A DNA stretch of 60,035 nt from Nemertoderma westbladi (GCA_032718475.1 JAUCBJ010002294.1:1-60035), one strand, 5' to 3'; shown: positions 24,141-34,923, counted from the first letter of the stretch. Program-made: numbers and translations. Notes: generated from the sequence alone by a model not told the origin.

Positions 24141-24784
24141 AACCGATGATGTCTGAAAGTCTCTAAAAAAATATCATCTTTTTGTCTTATTGATGCTTAC
24201 AAATTTATTTTGCGTTCAAGACGACGACGACGATTTGCCATTATTGACCTACACCCTAACAATGTATGTTCGCTAAGGATCCTCCAACTTCGTGGCTCGA
24301 CCCACATTAGTCTGAATGATGAATAAATAAAATATAGACCCTTATTAGAGGGCCTTTGAAACAATTTATTATTCTTCGCGCAGCACGAGACTGAAAAATA
24401 GTACCCGTACGCTAAGGCTCACCGGGGTATACAATGTGGAGGCTTTTATACACAGTTTAATTAAGATGTTACTGTAAGCCAGCAGTACATCAGTTAAATT
24501 TACGTAAAACTATATTAGTGATGCTAAAATTGATACTAATACTAGATTATGTATAATAATTAGACTTTTCGTTAGTTAGTAAAAAAAGTGGTTTGTTGAA
24601 TTTTCAGAGATATTTCCTGTTTATCATATACCTATATAAGCATATTTATATGGCTCAGAGTATTGGCCATTTCGTACATGATTTTATCATTCGATAAACA
24701 ATTTATTATTATATTACACAACTACGGTGGCCCGGAGTGGCCACAATAATGCACACAATCACTTTAATGTTATTTCTATGGTAA

Positions 24785-24930
24785 GTATTTGTCGCGGTTA
24801 TTTCAAATCTATTTGCCGTGGCTAATTGCCGTGACTTTCTGCGGCAAATGTATTTACCGTTCTATTTGCAGTGCAATTCCACGGCAAATGTACTTGCCGT
24901 GGTTATTTGCCGTGCAATTCGAAGGCAAAT
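24785..24930. repeat. GCCGTGG / CCACGGC imperfect repeat
   Basis: Repeated short blocks of ATTTGCCGTG and its inverse CACGGCAAAT, with one near-perfect palindrome centred at about 24892 (CACGGCAAATGTACTTGCCG). No coding role seen. Confidence 0.65.
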
Positions 24931-25128
24931 TCCTATTGGTTGTTTTCTGGTAGAATTTCGTTCTACTGTACAGTATACATTAATCTATATATTATTAGCT
25001 GTCTATAATCATGGGATCACAGTTAGTTCTACTGAGTTTCAACCACAATATAAGTCGAGACCAGCCATCTAGATCCACACTGGGCTGTTGCAACAGAGAA
25101 GACGATTCATGCCGTGGCAAAGCAGATT

Positions 25129-25790
25129 TCATTGTTCTCTGATAGCGCGCAGACTAAGTCTTAACTTAGAAACAATAAGGCGGTGATCACTGGAGAAGGG
25201 TCGAAGTGTAAAAGCATTACAGTCTTGTATAGAGCTCCTGTATTTCCTACGAAACAGAATGTGGTCTAACTGGGACTTGTGACCACTGGGTCCACTATAA
25301 GTCCATAGCATTCCAGTTCGCTTCTTGAACTGGGTTCTAGCCGAAAACAATCCATTTCCAGAGATAAAATCCTGAAGATGGACGGAATTTCGGTTAACAC
25401 TATTGCTATAGACTCGGGGCGAAGTAGGTGATTGATGCAGACTTGCATTAAAGTCTCCCAGGAATGTTAAGAATGCATGCTGTGCTGATCCACTCTATTA
25501 GTAGCTGCTTGTAGATTGTGGTAGAAATTTTCCACCTCCTCTACTAGGGCACACTATTTGGAGAATAGCACACAATCAGACCTACCTTAGGAAACTTCTT
25601 AGCCAGTCTTCCAGAACATGAGAAGTGGCAACGGATGATACGGTTAGAGATTTTGTCTATTTTGTCCAATGCTGCATGTGCATTTGGATTCATCAATAGG
25701 CCAATTCTACCATTGTCACTATCATCTGCTGACGCGAGGGCGAGTCGCCAACCGCCCCCCATACCCTTATCAGAACCTCATTAGTCATTA
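25129..25790 (-). pseudogene. LINE endonuclease-domain relic
   Basis: On the minus strand the frames, broken by at least two frameshifts or stops, spell an apurinic-type (APE) endonuclease of a non-LTR retrotransposon. GWRLALASAD and NGRIGLLMN come first, then GLIVCYSPNS, the catalytic-core motif FLGDFNAS (near 25450), WTYSGPSGHKSQLDHILFRR, and finally the SDHRLIVSKLRLSLR motif that carries the C-terminal Asp-His pair. No reverse transcriptase follows, so this is a dead 5' fragment. It may be of the same general class as the RT relic at 32684-33345. Confidence 0.8.
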
Positions 25791-26128
25791 GTCTGTCATT
25801 AGTCCTACGCATTTTGTCGATAAGACGGCACAGCATTCTTAAAAATGCAGCTGCAATGCAGCATGCCGATCCTAGTATAGTGTGTATGGCACTTGCCTAC
25901 GCAAAGTCATTCATATATTTAATTAAGGGGTGATAGACCCTTCAAAATCACATTATAGATATTTGAGATAAACTGTGTAGGAGAGGACATTGCTAAACGC
26001 AACCATATCAATAAGGCGTTCCATTAATCATTTAAAAATTAAATTATTGCTTTCCAATTACCTCACGCTCACAAAAACAAGAATGTAGGCTCGTTCAAAC
26101 CGCAATACCGCAAACCGCAAACCGCGCC

Positions 26129-26205
26129 GTGAGTAGAAACCATATCGATTAAGTGTGAGTAGAAACCATATCGATTAAGTGTGAGTAGAAACCATATAAA
26201 TGAAA
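26129..26205 (+). repeat. 26-bp tandem repeat upstream of IFT52
   Basis: Nearly three copies of a 26-bp unit beginning GTGAGTAGAAACCATATCGA (starts at 26129, 26155, 26181). It ends about 170 bp before the IFT52 start codon. Confidence 0.9.
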
Positions 26206-26264
26206 TCATAGTATTTGTTGAAACATCACACTAATTTGTTTAACGCGGGAATTTTGATTTTACC

Positions 26265-26278
26265 GTTGCCATGGTTGT
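26265..26278 (+). promoter_or_regulatory. possible RFX X-box (half-site) of IFT52
   Basis: GTTGCCATGGTTGT, 94 bp before the IFT52 ATG. The left half (GTTGCCAT) is a perfect X-box half, while the right half is degenerate (GGTTGT instead of GGYAAC). RFX factors drive ciliary genes, including IFT genes, through such sites, usually within a few hundred bases of the start. Confidence 0.35.
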
Positions 26279-26372
26279 GTGCGTAAACAATGAATTCATT
26301 TTCGTTTGTGTGGCGAACCTAGCAGCAATTGCAGTTCCCTAACTGACGCAAATATTATTGTGACGAATTCCG

Positions 26373-27659
26373 ATGGCACCTACTAGCGACCTAAACAAAG
26401 ATGAACAGTCACTTCGGGATTCAGTCGTATTCAACTCCAGTAAAAATGAAATATTCAACAACAGCAAGGGCTTGAAAGGTCTCGCCAAAAAGATAAGATC
26501 AAAATGGAAATTAGTTACAAACAAAGACGAAATAACACCGGAAAAATTGAACGCGGTTCAACTGTTCGTATCCGTTGGTCCCCGAGATAAGTTCTCATCG
26601 CAGGAGATAAAATCTTTGACTGCGTATTTAGAGTCAGGGGGTAGTGTCATGATAATGTTAGGCGAAGGAGGGGATGTTAAATTCGATACAAACGTAAATA
26701 CGTTTCTACGCGAATACGGTATCAATATAAAATCGGACAGCGTCGTAAGAACGGTTTACTTTAAATATTTCCACCCTAAAGAAGCTTTAATAGCTAATGG
26801 GGTTTTAAATAGGGCCATTAACGTTGCCGCTGGGTTTACTTTCTCTGAGGAGACCTCATCATACCTAGGGAGTTCGCTTCAGTATTTATACCCATACGGC
26901 GCCACTCTGACGGCCGATAAGCCGGCTACAGCTGTTCTCTCCACGGGCAGCGTCGCCTTACCGCTCAACCGACCAACCCTCGCAATCTACTCGCATCCCA
27001 CGAGCGGCGGCAAACTGGTCGCATTAGGCTCGCCCCATATGTTCAGCGACGGGTACTTAGAGAAGGAACACAACGGGCGATTAGTCGACCTACTTCTGGG
27101 ATGGCTGACCAACGAGAATCCGCTGGAACTTAACCCGATCGACGCAGAAGACCCCGAAGTAACCGACTACTATTTAGTGCCTAGCACCGATAAACTGGCC
27201 TGCGAACTAAAAGTTAGTCTACACGAGAGCGAAGAAGTCTCGCAGGACTTCACTTCCCTCTTTAAAGACGTTCTTTACAACGTTGATACGAACCTCCTAC
27301 CGGAGGTTTACAAGGCGTACGACGATCTCCAAGTTAAACGCGAACCAATCTCGTTGATCTCCCCTTCGTTCGAAGCCCCGTTCCCTCGACTCCAACCCGT
27401 AGTTATTCCTCCCCGGTTCCTCGAACTTCCGCCCCCCGGGTTGGAGTTGTTCGATCTCGACGAACACTTCTCTGCCGAAGCCTCGAGACTCGCTCAGATA
27501 ACCAACCGGTGCACCGAGGATGATCTCGAGTTCTACGTTCGGCAGTGCGGCGGGGTTCTCGGCATCTCGCACAACCTGCCGGAATCTCGGCGCGACGCTA
27601 AACATATAATCGAGTACGTGTTCAACAAGATAGTCGAGTTTAAAAAGCTCAATCAATAA
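26373..27659 (+). CDS. IFT52: Intraflagellar transport protein 52 (single exon)
   Basis: 428 residues. IFT52 is a core subunit of the IFT-B1 complex, which carries cargo in cilia; it holds IFT88, IFT70 and IFT46 together. The N-terminal GIFT domain (about residues 15-280) shows KLVTNKDEITPEKLN, SVGPRDKFS, GGSVMIMLGEGG and YFHPKEALIANGVLNR. The C-terminal IFT46-binding part shows ELPPPGLELFDLDEHFS, LAQITNRCTEDDLEFYVRQ and VEFKKLNQ. All are diagnostic. It ends right after VEFKKLNQ, a few residues shorter than vertebrate IFT52. The start is the ATG at 26373; the first 15 residues diverge from the family. Normally a many-exon gene, it has no introns here. Its middle and 3' half are GC-richer than its AT-rich 3' flank. 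Confidence 0.96.
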   Translation: MAPTSDLNKDEQSLRDSVVFNSSKNEIFNNSKGLKGLAKKIRSKWKLVTNKDEITPEKLNAVQLFVSVGPRDKFSSQEIKSLTAYLESGGSVMIMLGEGGDVKFDTNVNTFLREYGINIKSDSVVRTVYFKYFHPKEALIANGVLNRAINVAAGFTFSEETSSYLGSSLQYLYPYGATLTADKPATAVLSTGSVALPLNRPTLAIYSHPTSGGKLVALGSPHMFSDGYLEKEHNGRLVDLLLGWLTNENPLELNPIDAEDPEVTDYYLVPSTDKLACELKVSLHESEEVSQDFTSLFKDVLYNVDTNLLPEVYKAYDDLQVKREPISLISPSFEAPFPRLQPVVIPPRFLELPPPGLELFDLDEHFSAEASRLAQITNRCTEDDLEFYVRQCGGVLGISHNLPESRRDAKHIIEYVFNKIVEFKKLNQ

Positions 27660-28395
27660 GGTAAACCGATTTGGAAACAAATATCTGACAGAAAACAATA
27701 TTTTTGTCAAGCAGACGAAATTTTTTACAGGTATTTTCCACAAATGAGACGGGGATGAGGTATTTGTCAAAGAATGCAAGGATAAGGTAACTTTTATATT
27801 TCTATACCCTAATCGTGGCTAAAACAAAAAGAAAAAGTTCAAAAACTAAGTTGATTTTACTCGGCTCAATTTCTAGGTAGATGATTTGCAGTTTTGTGCA
27901 GTAGTTAATTTATATTGTGTATACCGGTAAGTTATCTTATAAGAAATATTAAATATTCAATGAACATTTTCACTTTTAACTTACAATTTACTTAATTATT
28001 CGTGAGAATTCACAATTTGTTTTGGCCAATAACTAACATTTAATTCATATAAAATATCTATTAAATATCAGTCCAGAATGTTAGACATCATGATCGTAAT
28101 TAAACCGCAAAAATTAGTTATATTATAATAGTTAATTACGTAAAGCATCTTTTCTCATTTGTAAAATGTTTTATTGTTTTTATTTTTATTAATAAATGTT
28201 ATTTATTTTCACAGTTTTTTTGTGCAATTTTTCGCGATGTTTCTAGTGTTCCTCTTAATGTATCTCCATATTGATCAAATTTGTGTGCAATTTATTGAAA
28301 AAATTACTGAACGGAAATGCCAATAAGTTAATGATGCTCTTCTTATAAATATTTATTTAATATCATTTATTTGGTCATGATTTATTTATTATTGT

Positions 28396-28484
28396 ACCAT
28401 GGAATACTTAACTAAATATATATATTTATTGATTGATTCTATATATTTGATTATTGATTGATTCTATATTTAGTATTCCATGGT
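28396..28484. repeat. inverted repeat centred on CCATGG
   Basis: Arms ACCATGGAATACT (28396-28408) and AGTATTCCATGGT (28472-28484) are perfect inverses. The loop contains two further ATTGATTGATTCTATAT copies. It could be the end pair of a very small foldback element. Confidence 0.65.
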
Positions 28485-29214
28485 TGTACTGGTTGTAGCC
28501 TACTATTATAATTTGCAAAATCAGTATAAAAGTGTGCATTAATTACGTTTATTAGTAATTGTCTGTTTGTTAGTACAATTAATTACAGACCTAATAATTA
28601 TTAGTATATAATATAAGTGATAAATTATTCTCAAATTTACTGTCAGTGGTTTCATAGAGCAATTCAATACGATCAATTCGATTCAATAGATATTATTGAG
28701 CACAGTGCAGGAGCAAGATATTTTAGTTTTAAACATTCTATAAAAATTATAAAACTAAATTTATTTCATTGTTAAGTTTCTGGATAACTTAAAATAATAA
28801 TAAAACAACTTATTAACTCCTAATTTATTGTTCACAATAAAATAAATCGTTACTTTTTTTTCTTAAAAGCGTATAGCTTCGTATATTATCGGAATTTCAG
28901 AATTGTATCTCGAATTTTAGCAAAACAGAACAACATTTGGATTCAGTATGCCAGCCAAATATTTGTACACATATTATGAAACAGCATTAAAGTAAAGTTT
29001 TCCTCAGCCGTTAGGCCAGGGATTTGGCACAGAGTCTGTTGACTTATTTCCAGTGCGACCCCACACCCCACACCCCCCCCCCCCCCACCCAGAACTATAC
29101 TCCCCAGAGGAGACTTCATTACTCATTTAGCCTCCATTTAAGGATGCAAGGCATATATGCGCCCAAGCTATGTAATTTAATGCATTTATACCGAAACGAA
29201 AACTGCCCTGGCAC

Positions 29215-29290
29215 CTATGCGAGGGTTGAACCCACGACCTTCGTAGATTCGGTGAATTCAATGCAACCACAACACCGAGGTGGAACCTTA
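29215..29290 (-). repeat. tRNA-derived SINE head
   Basis: On the minus strand: GGTGTTGTGGTTGCAT (box A-like), then GTCGTGGGTTCAACCCTCG (box B with a folding T arm). This is a typical tRNA-related SINE promoter. The body probably extends toward lower coordinates (about 29120), but its 3' end is not evident. Confidence 0.55.
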
Positions 29291-29659
29291 CTATTACTTA
29301 GTATCGATAATATTTCGTATCGTAACATAGATTTTACACAGCACTTTTAGTACGTTTAGGTAGTACGTAAGTTTTTCATTTGCATTATACTCACGGACGA
29401 TATAAGATATGCCATACCAGAGACGAAGTAATGACTTCTATTTGTAGTTTATATCTATAAAGATAATAATATAATACTGCATAAATGTCATATCACTCTC
29501 TGTCAAAGTGTATTATTAATATTAAATGACTGCATATTTATTTAAATAAAAAATAACTGTTTAGTTTTCAAATGCGTGTAAAAAGTAATTAGTAACTGTA
29601 AACAAGTGAATTTAATTAGTTAATCAATTAATCATTTACCGGTACCGTATCGAACTAAA

Positions 29660-30286
29660 TTACGACTTCGATATCGATTCAATAATTTTCTCCGCGTTCG
29701 CGTTGCACCGCCCGATCTGTAGGTTCATCGCGTCGATGAATCGATCGAGCTCGAGACGTTCGGAACCCTCGTAGCGAACCAGTAAGGAATCCACGTCGCT
29801 GTGTGGTGTAGCACGGAACGGAAGTAGCGGAACGCCGGCGGAAACGCCGGAGGGAACGCCGGCCACCGGTTGGGATGGAACGCCAGTCGGTGTTGGTTTA
29901 TAACCCGTCTGGACTGGTCTGCGTTCAATCGAATAGTTTTGAGGCATTTGGTTCTCTTTATCTTCTGATACGTCGTTTTCTCCCGATCGCTTACGACGAG
30001 TCTTCGAGTCCCACGTGACCCCTCTCGAGGTTGCTTTACATTTGGCAGAGTTTAAGGAAGACCTCAATTTATGTATTTCCTTGTCTTTTAATTCAATACT
30101 GCTTAAATGCGCGGTTAATTGTTTGTTGGAATGCCGAATTTTCTCTTCCAATTGGTGTCTTTCTCGCGTCCATTGTAATTTCTGTTTGTTTATATGTTTG
30201 TCGACTTCATCAAAAAGTTGATGTAATTCCCGATCTACTGATGTCGTTCCTAATAAATCCTTGAATTTTTCTCCTAGGCTTTCCAT
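29660..30286 (-). CDS. short coiled-coil protein, CEP63/DEUP1-like (tentative)
   Basis: 208 residues from the ATG at 30286. Residues about 17-78 are a coiled coil (VDRELHQLFDEVDKHINKQK onward). This resembles the start of CEP63 and DEUP1, where a short helix with ELxxLxxxID is followed by K/R-rich heptads. The last 45 residues (SLLVRYEGSERLELDRFIDA) resemble the C-terminal helix of CEP63. Between them is a basic stretch (KTRRKR, 95-100), a KEN tripeptide at 110-112 that could be an APC/C degron, and a low-complexity run of GVP repeats (135-153). CEP63 itself is over 500 residues, so this would be the two ends without the long central rod. CEP63 acts in centriole duplication. The assignment rests on visual similarity only. 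The gene is likely real: continuous frame and GC-richer than its flanks. Confidence 0.5.
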   Translation of the reverse strand: MESLGEKFKDLLGTTSVDRELHQLFDEVDKHINKQKLQWTRERHQLEEKIRHSNKQLTAHLSSIELKDKEIHKLRSSLNSAKCKATSRGVTWDSKTRRKRSGENDVSEDKENQMPQNYSIERRPVQTGYKPTPTGVPSQPVAGVPSGVSAGVPLLPFRATPHSDVDSLLVRYEGSERLELDRFIDAMNLQIGRCNANAEKIIESISKS

Positions 30287-30492
30287 TACACCAGCAACAA
30301 CATACAAAATATACAGCAGATAAGTACAAACAATTAAACCTCAAGTCACCACCTTATGGGACCCCACCCCACCTACCACTTATTATCGGTTCGTGTCGTG
30401 TACAGCATTACAACTGATGTGGCTACAGCGTAATTTGGTGATACTGATGGGAAGCTGGTCATGCAAGGAATGTGAGACAGGGGGGTAACCTC

Positions 30493-30635
30493 GACGCAAA
30501 TCCCGCCTCAATGTTAAATTGTAAATTTAGTGAAAGGAGCAGGTTACAGTGGCACGTTATTTTAACCAAAGCAATAAACTAAACACAATAGAACAGGTTA
30601 TAGTTTTATTATTGAGAGTGATTAGCTGTTATTTG
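30493..30635 (+). repeat. dispersed repeat family, copy C
   Basis: Shares CTCAATGTTA, GGAGCAGGTTACAGTGGCAC and the following AACCAAAGCAATAAACT and AGTTTTATT blocks with copy B at 22975-23110. Confidence 0.6.
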
Positions 30636-31185
30636 CGTCGAATTACCCCTGGAGAGGAATGAATTTTTATTGCGTCCAGTTGCTGAAATATTAGAGTTCG
30701 AATGTTGCATGGCATTGCCTATAAAATCATACTAGTAAGTAAAGTAGCTATTCATAAATAATCACGTTCGTGGGGACTTCGCGCAGCACGTAAGTCAAGA
30801 TGAGCCTTTGTGTAGAGGTACACTCAGTAGACCTAGTCATTCACCACCTAGCGGCAGACCGAGGACTGTGATACTGAAAGTCTGTCTGTGAGAAGAATTT
30901 ATTTCAATTACTTATTCAACAGTATCATATTTTCGTAACTAGTGATACTAAAGCGGTTAAATAGATTGATCTAAGACTATTCTAGAACTGATATCTTAAC
31001 TACAGTACTTCACTGAAAAACTCGAGATAATGTTGCAGCTATACACGGTTTCCAAATATGAATTGAATTTCGTTGCCAAATAGCTGATATATGGGCACTC
31101 GAAAGTTAAATGGTTTGGCACCTGCGCGAAGCTACAGTATTTCATATATTTGATAATTTCACTACTTCTAGAACATACAGTAATA

Positions 31186-31415
31186 ATAATAATTATTATA
31201 TTTATACAACACTTTTCTACGCTCGGCATTCTTAAAGTGCTTTTACTGTATTATTATTTACCCAACAGAGCCCGGTTCCCATTATACCTCTGGCGTAGGC
31301 GCTAACGTCTAAAGTGTCTTTCCTAGGGACTCAACGGTGCGAAATATATATTGCCTTTAGTCGGATTCGAACCTGCTCCGCCAATCACTATTGTGTAAGC
31401 GGTTCAGACGCTGTA
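31186..31415 (-). repeat. tRNA-derived SINE with AT-rich tail
   Basis: Read on the minus strand: a tRNA-like head from 31415, with GCGGAGCAGGTTCGAATCCG (box B) near 31371-31352, then a body with GTTGAGTCCCTAGG and GCGCCTACGCC, a stretch AAAGCACTTTAAGAATGCC, and a tail of ATAATAATTATTATTATTA repeats at 31186. The layout (tRNA head, body, microsatellite tail) supports a complete element. Confidence 0.6.
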
Positions 31416-32117
31416 TGAACATAATGTTTGTTAATCTGTTACCTAGCTGTTCAACTAATTACTATATAATAATACTCCTACTGTATAGTATACACCATGA
31501 CCCGACTCCAAACATAATATGGAGAGGTTGTGATTATGCATTGTGGGGTTCTAATGCTATGGGGTCGGAAAACCACAGCAGCAATATGTTGGGTAATTCA
31601 GTAAGGAGCTTCGCGAAATTGTCGCCGGAGGCAGTTATGAAACTGAGGTATTGGTTATGGCTCCGGGTTTGGCCGCATGGTTATACATAGAATTCCAGAT
31701 CACATCGGCATCAACCAATCACCGCAGCCTCTCAAGTTGATCAACAAAAATTGTTAATTATACTTGTTGTGTTGGGATTATTCCTACGATTGGGCCAATA
31801 AAATAGCTAATTTAATTCAGTTAAAATTAACCATGACATTCTAAAGATAGATACTTTTAGTATAGGTCATGAATAAATTGTATTATTGGTCTGTCCTGCC
31901 TAAATTTGTAGTTAGAGTGTATAATTAATCATAGAGGTTGAGATGGCTTATGGTTAATATACACTACCCTTTCACTGAAGCGAGTGGTTAAAGTCCTAGG
32001 ACTGTAGGGTTGAGTAGTGGAAGGAGATGATGGTATTGACAGATGAGAGGCCATGAGGACGTAAATTGCGGACATACAAGGTATCTGGTAGTATTTCCAG
32101 GTTTATCTTTTACCTGA

Positions 32118-32190
32118 GCCGCTAACTGAATGGTAAGAGCGTCAGACTTCCAACCCGGAGGTCACCAGTTCGATCCCTCCTGGACGTCTT
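32118..32190 (+). repeat. tRNA-like segment, probably a SINE head
   Basis: CTAACTGAATGGTAAGAGCG (D arm / box A-like) is followed by GACTTCCAACC, with a TCC triplet at the anticodon position, and by AGTTCGATCCC (box B-like). The anticodon and T stems do not pair properly, so it is not a functional tRNA gene. A similar box A-like stretch lies at about 31977-32015. Confidence 0.45.
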
Positions 32191-32683
32191 TGCCGACTTT
32201 GCAAAGCTGTTCCCAACGAAAGGTATAATTGATAAACTTATCATGCGATGTTAAGAACCCTAGATCAGTTATAATAAATGTATAATAACAAATTTTTGGT
32301 TGGCTCGGAGGTAGTCCGTTACATGCTTACATGCAGACGTTGGGCAGTAAGAAAAGTAAGAAACTTCCACTCAAAACGACGAGTTTAACTGTTCGACATT
32401 TATGTGGGTTTTATTGGTGGACACTAGTCAGGCCAGTCTGGCCCAAATGCACCCCGTGAGTTGTTGTCTGAATGATGCTGACTTTTATGGCATACATTTT
32501 GTATTAATATTCAATGTTTTTATTTCAATGTTTTCGTCTTGAAGTCTGAGTTTGATTTGTCTTAACATTATAAGCCTATCACAAATGAACCACCTAATAA
32601 TACCAGTATAGTGCATTGCCCAGACTTCATGTGCACTTCCAAAATACTGAAATTTAGTATTTGAAATTGTAATATTAAATAAT

Positions 32684-33345
32684 ACTATGCAGAGTATTGT
32701 GACCAAAATGAGCTCGTTGTTAACCTGCTTAAGACAAAAGCTATAAAATTCCCCAGTGGAGGCCGTCTCTCCCAGTATGATAAACACTTCTACAAGGGTC
32801 AGCCGGTAAAATTTGTTGGAATAAGTTTAACTACCTGGGAATCGTCTTCACAACAAAGAATGTCGACTCGGGTCAAAACATGCACTTATACAGTCCGAGG
32901 TATGGCATCAGTATTGCGACTATCAACTAATATGAGTGCTATGTCGCTCGTCTCGGCACACAAACTGTGGAATCTCGTAGTTTTCCCCGCGGTCACGTAC
33001 GGATGTTCTGTATTCAAGTTCAACAACAACAATTTAACACGGGAGCAAATTTTGCAACTTTCACATGTCATACAAGTCCGGGGCCTATTCTACAAAGTCT
33101 GGTGTGGAGTTGCGAAATATCCATCAACAACAAACATACTTGATGCAGTAGGCAACCCCGGCCACTCTAATTTAGACTTAAGGTACCTCGAGGCGAGGGA
33201 ATACGCTGTAAAATGGCAGCCCAGTTCTTATCAAACGGCTTCAACCGCAAGGTTTGTTCGGCAAAGTGCTGACGGCCGTCTGAATCCTGTTTGTGCCGTC
33301 TCAGTGGCGACAAGGCTTGACCTGCTCTCAATTAAATTGCATTGA
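32684..33345 (+). pseudogene. LINE reverse-transcriptase C-terminal relic
   Basis: The plus-strand frame YCDQNELVVNLLKTKAIKF (from about 32691) and, after a frameshift near 32815, FNYLGIVFTTK are the typical segment after the YADD box of non-LTR retrotransposon RTs. A weaker thumb/C-terminal region follows, up to about 33340. It lacks the catalytic core and is broken. It sits between perfect 18-bp inverted repeats (32487-32504 and 33509-33526). Confidence 0.7.
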
Positions 33346-33475
33346 GAAAATAAACATTGAGAAAAAACATTCAGAAAAAAACATTCAGAAAAAAAACATT
33401 GAGAAAAAAACATTCAGAAAAAAAAACATTGATAAAAAAACATGGAAAAAAAACATTGAGAAAAAGTTTATCAAT
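33345..33475 (+). repeat. A-rich 14-16-bp tandem repeat
   Basis: About eight copies of ACATTSAGAAAAAA with variable A-run length, immediately after the LINE relic. It may derive from its 3' tail. The lysine-rich frame it creates is not a gene. Confidence 0.85.
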
Positions 33476-34857
33476 GTTTTAGAGGAGAAATAAAACAAAT
33501 ACATTGAGATACAAAATGTATGCCATATACTTTTGCCTCTCCAAGAAACAATGCCCAGAATTTCGGTCGAGACAAATAGCAGGTGAACAGGATGGCTGGC
33601 ACTTCTTAGCATTTTCGGGTAAAATTCACACCAGTAACACATTTGATGAGTTTTGGCCGGGATTTCTCTGACTCAATTTGTTATTCAAGTTTGTTCCAGT
33701 CTGGGCTGTACTTGATTTCGTCAGTTTGAGGATTACGTTGGTAACGACAGAGTACTGCCTTGTGGTTTTCCACAAGGTGTCAACCCAGTTCGTAATCCTT
33801 TCGAGGTTGTGAAAGTCTTCCTTGGCGAGTTGAAGTTAGATGTTGATGGCTGTGGGCGAAACATCTCTTTAAAGAGGCAGCACTGGTGGCTGTTGGCTGT
33901 TACTAAGCATTGCCTGTGTTTCTTCAGGGCGTTGTAATGGGTGATTCAGGGATAGTGATTCAAACCAGGGGGACATTTCACCTACCTACCGTGTGATAGC
34001 TCTCTATGGCCAAACTGCAGGTGGTAGGTATATTATCAGCGGTTTCAAATACTTACTTACTGTATGTTTCTAGTTTATACTAGTTTGTTTATAAATATAT
34101 TTATTACATGTATGCTATTACTATTCATTGTGGTGGATCATCAACTTTTGAAATATTGTTAAGACAACCATCTAACTGTAAATGTAAAGAAAACAAAGGT
34201 GATGAAATTTCGTCGTGTGGGGCGTCTTGCCTGCAACGAGAAACTATAAAATAATATTATGATGGAAAGAAAGCCGGTAACTTTTGATAATTCTTTTAAT
34301 AACCTGGGGATTGTTGAACTAAGAATACTTCATTATGTCACTATAACCATATTTTCTACAGGTTTAATCCGTAAACGCCTGCTCAATTTTTACAGAATCT
34401 ATGCCAGAGCAGTTACTTCATTTGGAAGACGTACGACAAGGCAGAAGCTTTTACTAGAAGCTCAGGTGCGGAGTTAGTAAATTTTCCTCCAGAGCACTAA
34501 ATCTTTGCAAGGCCTAACGCACAAACGGCGCCATGGTACCGCACAATATATTAGTGTCTGTATCGCCGCTGTGGTAATGTAGCCACTGCCATTTTACGTC
34601 ACGCACGACTATTAATTCACCAATGTCTCCTCAACCTTGACCCTGGTAGTGAAATGGTAGAATGCCCCATAATCTCATATCCCGATTATATTACTGTACT
34701 ATTTATTCATCTATTACTATATCATAATAGGAACATGTATTGTATTTTCCTTTTTAGTGAATTAATTTTTAAAATGCAACCACGTTATGGATACTAAAGT
34801 AATACGATATCAATATTGGAATGATACTTGATACACTGACAACTATTGAACCCTCGT

Positions 34858-34863
34858 TTTATT
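34858..34863 (-). promoter_or_regulatory. candidate poly(A) signal of the FREP-like gene
   Basis: AATAAA on the minus strand, about 60 nt downstream of the stop codon of the fibrinogen-domain exon. Confidence 0.45.
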
Positions 34864-34923
34864 ACTGTTATGGGAAACACCATACTGTTCTCGTATTTAT
34901 CAATATTTGTTTACTTACAATAA

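Larger units (their letters stand above)
22520..26372. other. repeat-rich intergenic region
   Basis: No intact gene in 3.9 kb. It holds a dispersed repeat copy (22975-23110), a degenerate array of roughly 150-bp units (about 23495-24140) ending in a block with CGCGCAGCACGAGAC and GCTAAGGCTCACC, a GCCGTG-rich repeat (24785-24930), a LINE endonuclease relic (25129-25790), and short tandem repeats before IFT52. Confidence 0.6.
27660..29659. other. AT-rich intergenic region
   Basis: No gene that I can support. The first part should include the IFT52 3' UTR. A hairpin lies at 28396-28484, a C-rich tract at about 29063-29090, and a tRNA-like SINE head at 29215-29290 (minus strand). Confidence 0.5.
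30287..34923. other. repeat- and relic-rich intergenic region
   Basis: No intact gene in 4.6 kb. It contains dispersed repeat copy C (30493-30635), a CACGAACGTG/CGCGCAGCACG block of the CTAGCGG family (about 30757-30870), a SINE (31186-31415), a tRNA-like segment (32118-32190), a LINE RT relic with flanking inverted repeats (32487-33526), and an A-rich tandem repeat. From about 33550 to 34850 I see nothing assignable. Confidence 0.55.

Noticed and set aside
32118-32190. Functional tRNA-Gly(TCC) gene
   Set aside because: Box A- and B-like segments exist, but the anticodon and T stems do not pair, so it is better explained as SINE-derived.
33293-33493. Lys/Glu-rich open frame over the A-rich repeat
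   Set aside because: It simply translates the ACATTSAGAAAAAA tandem repeat.
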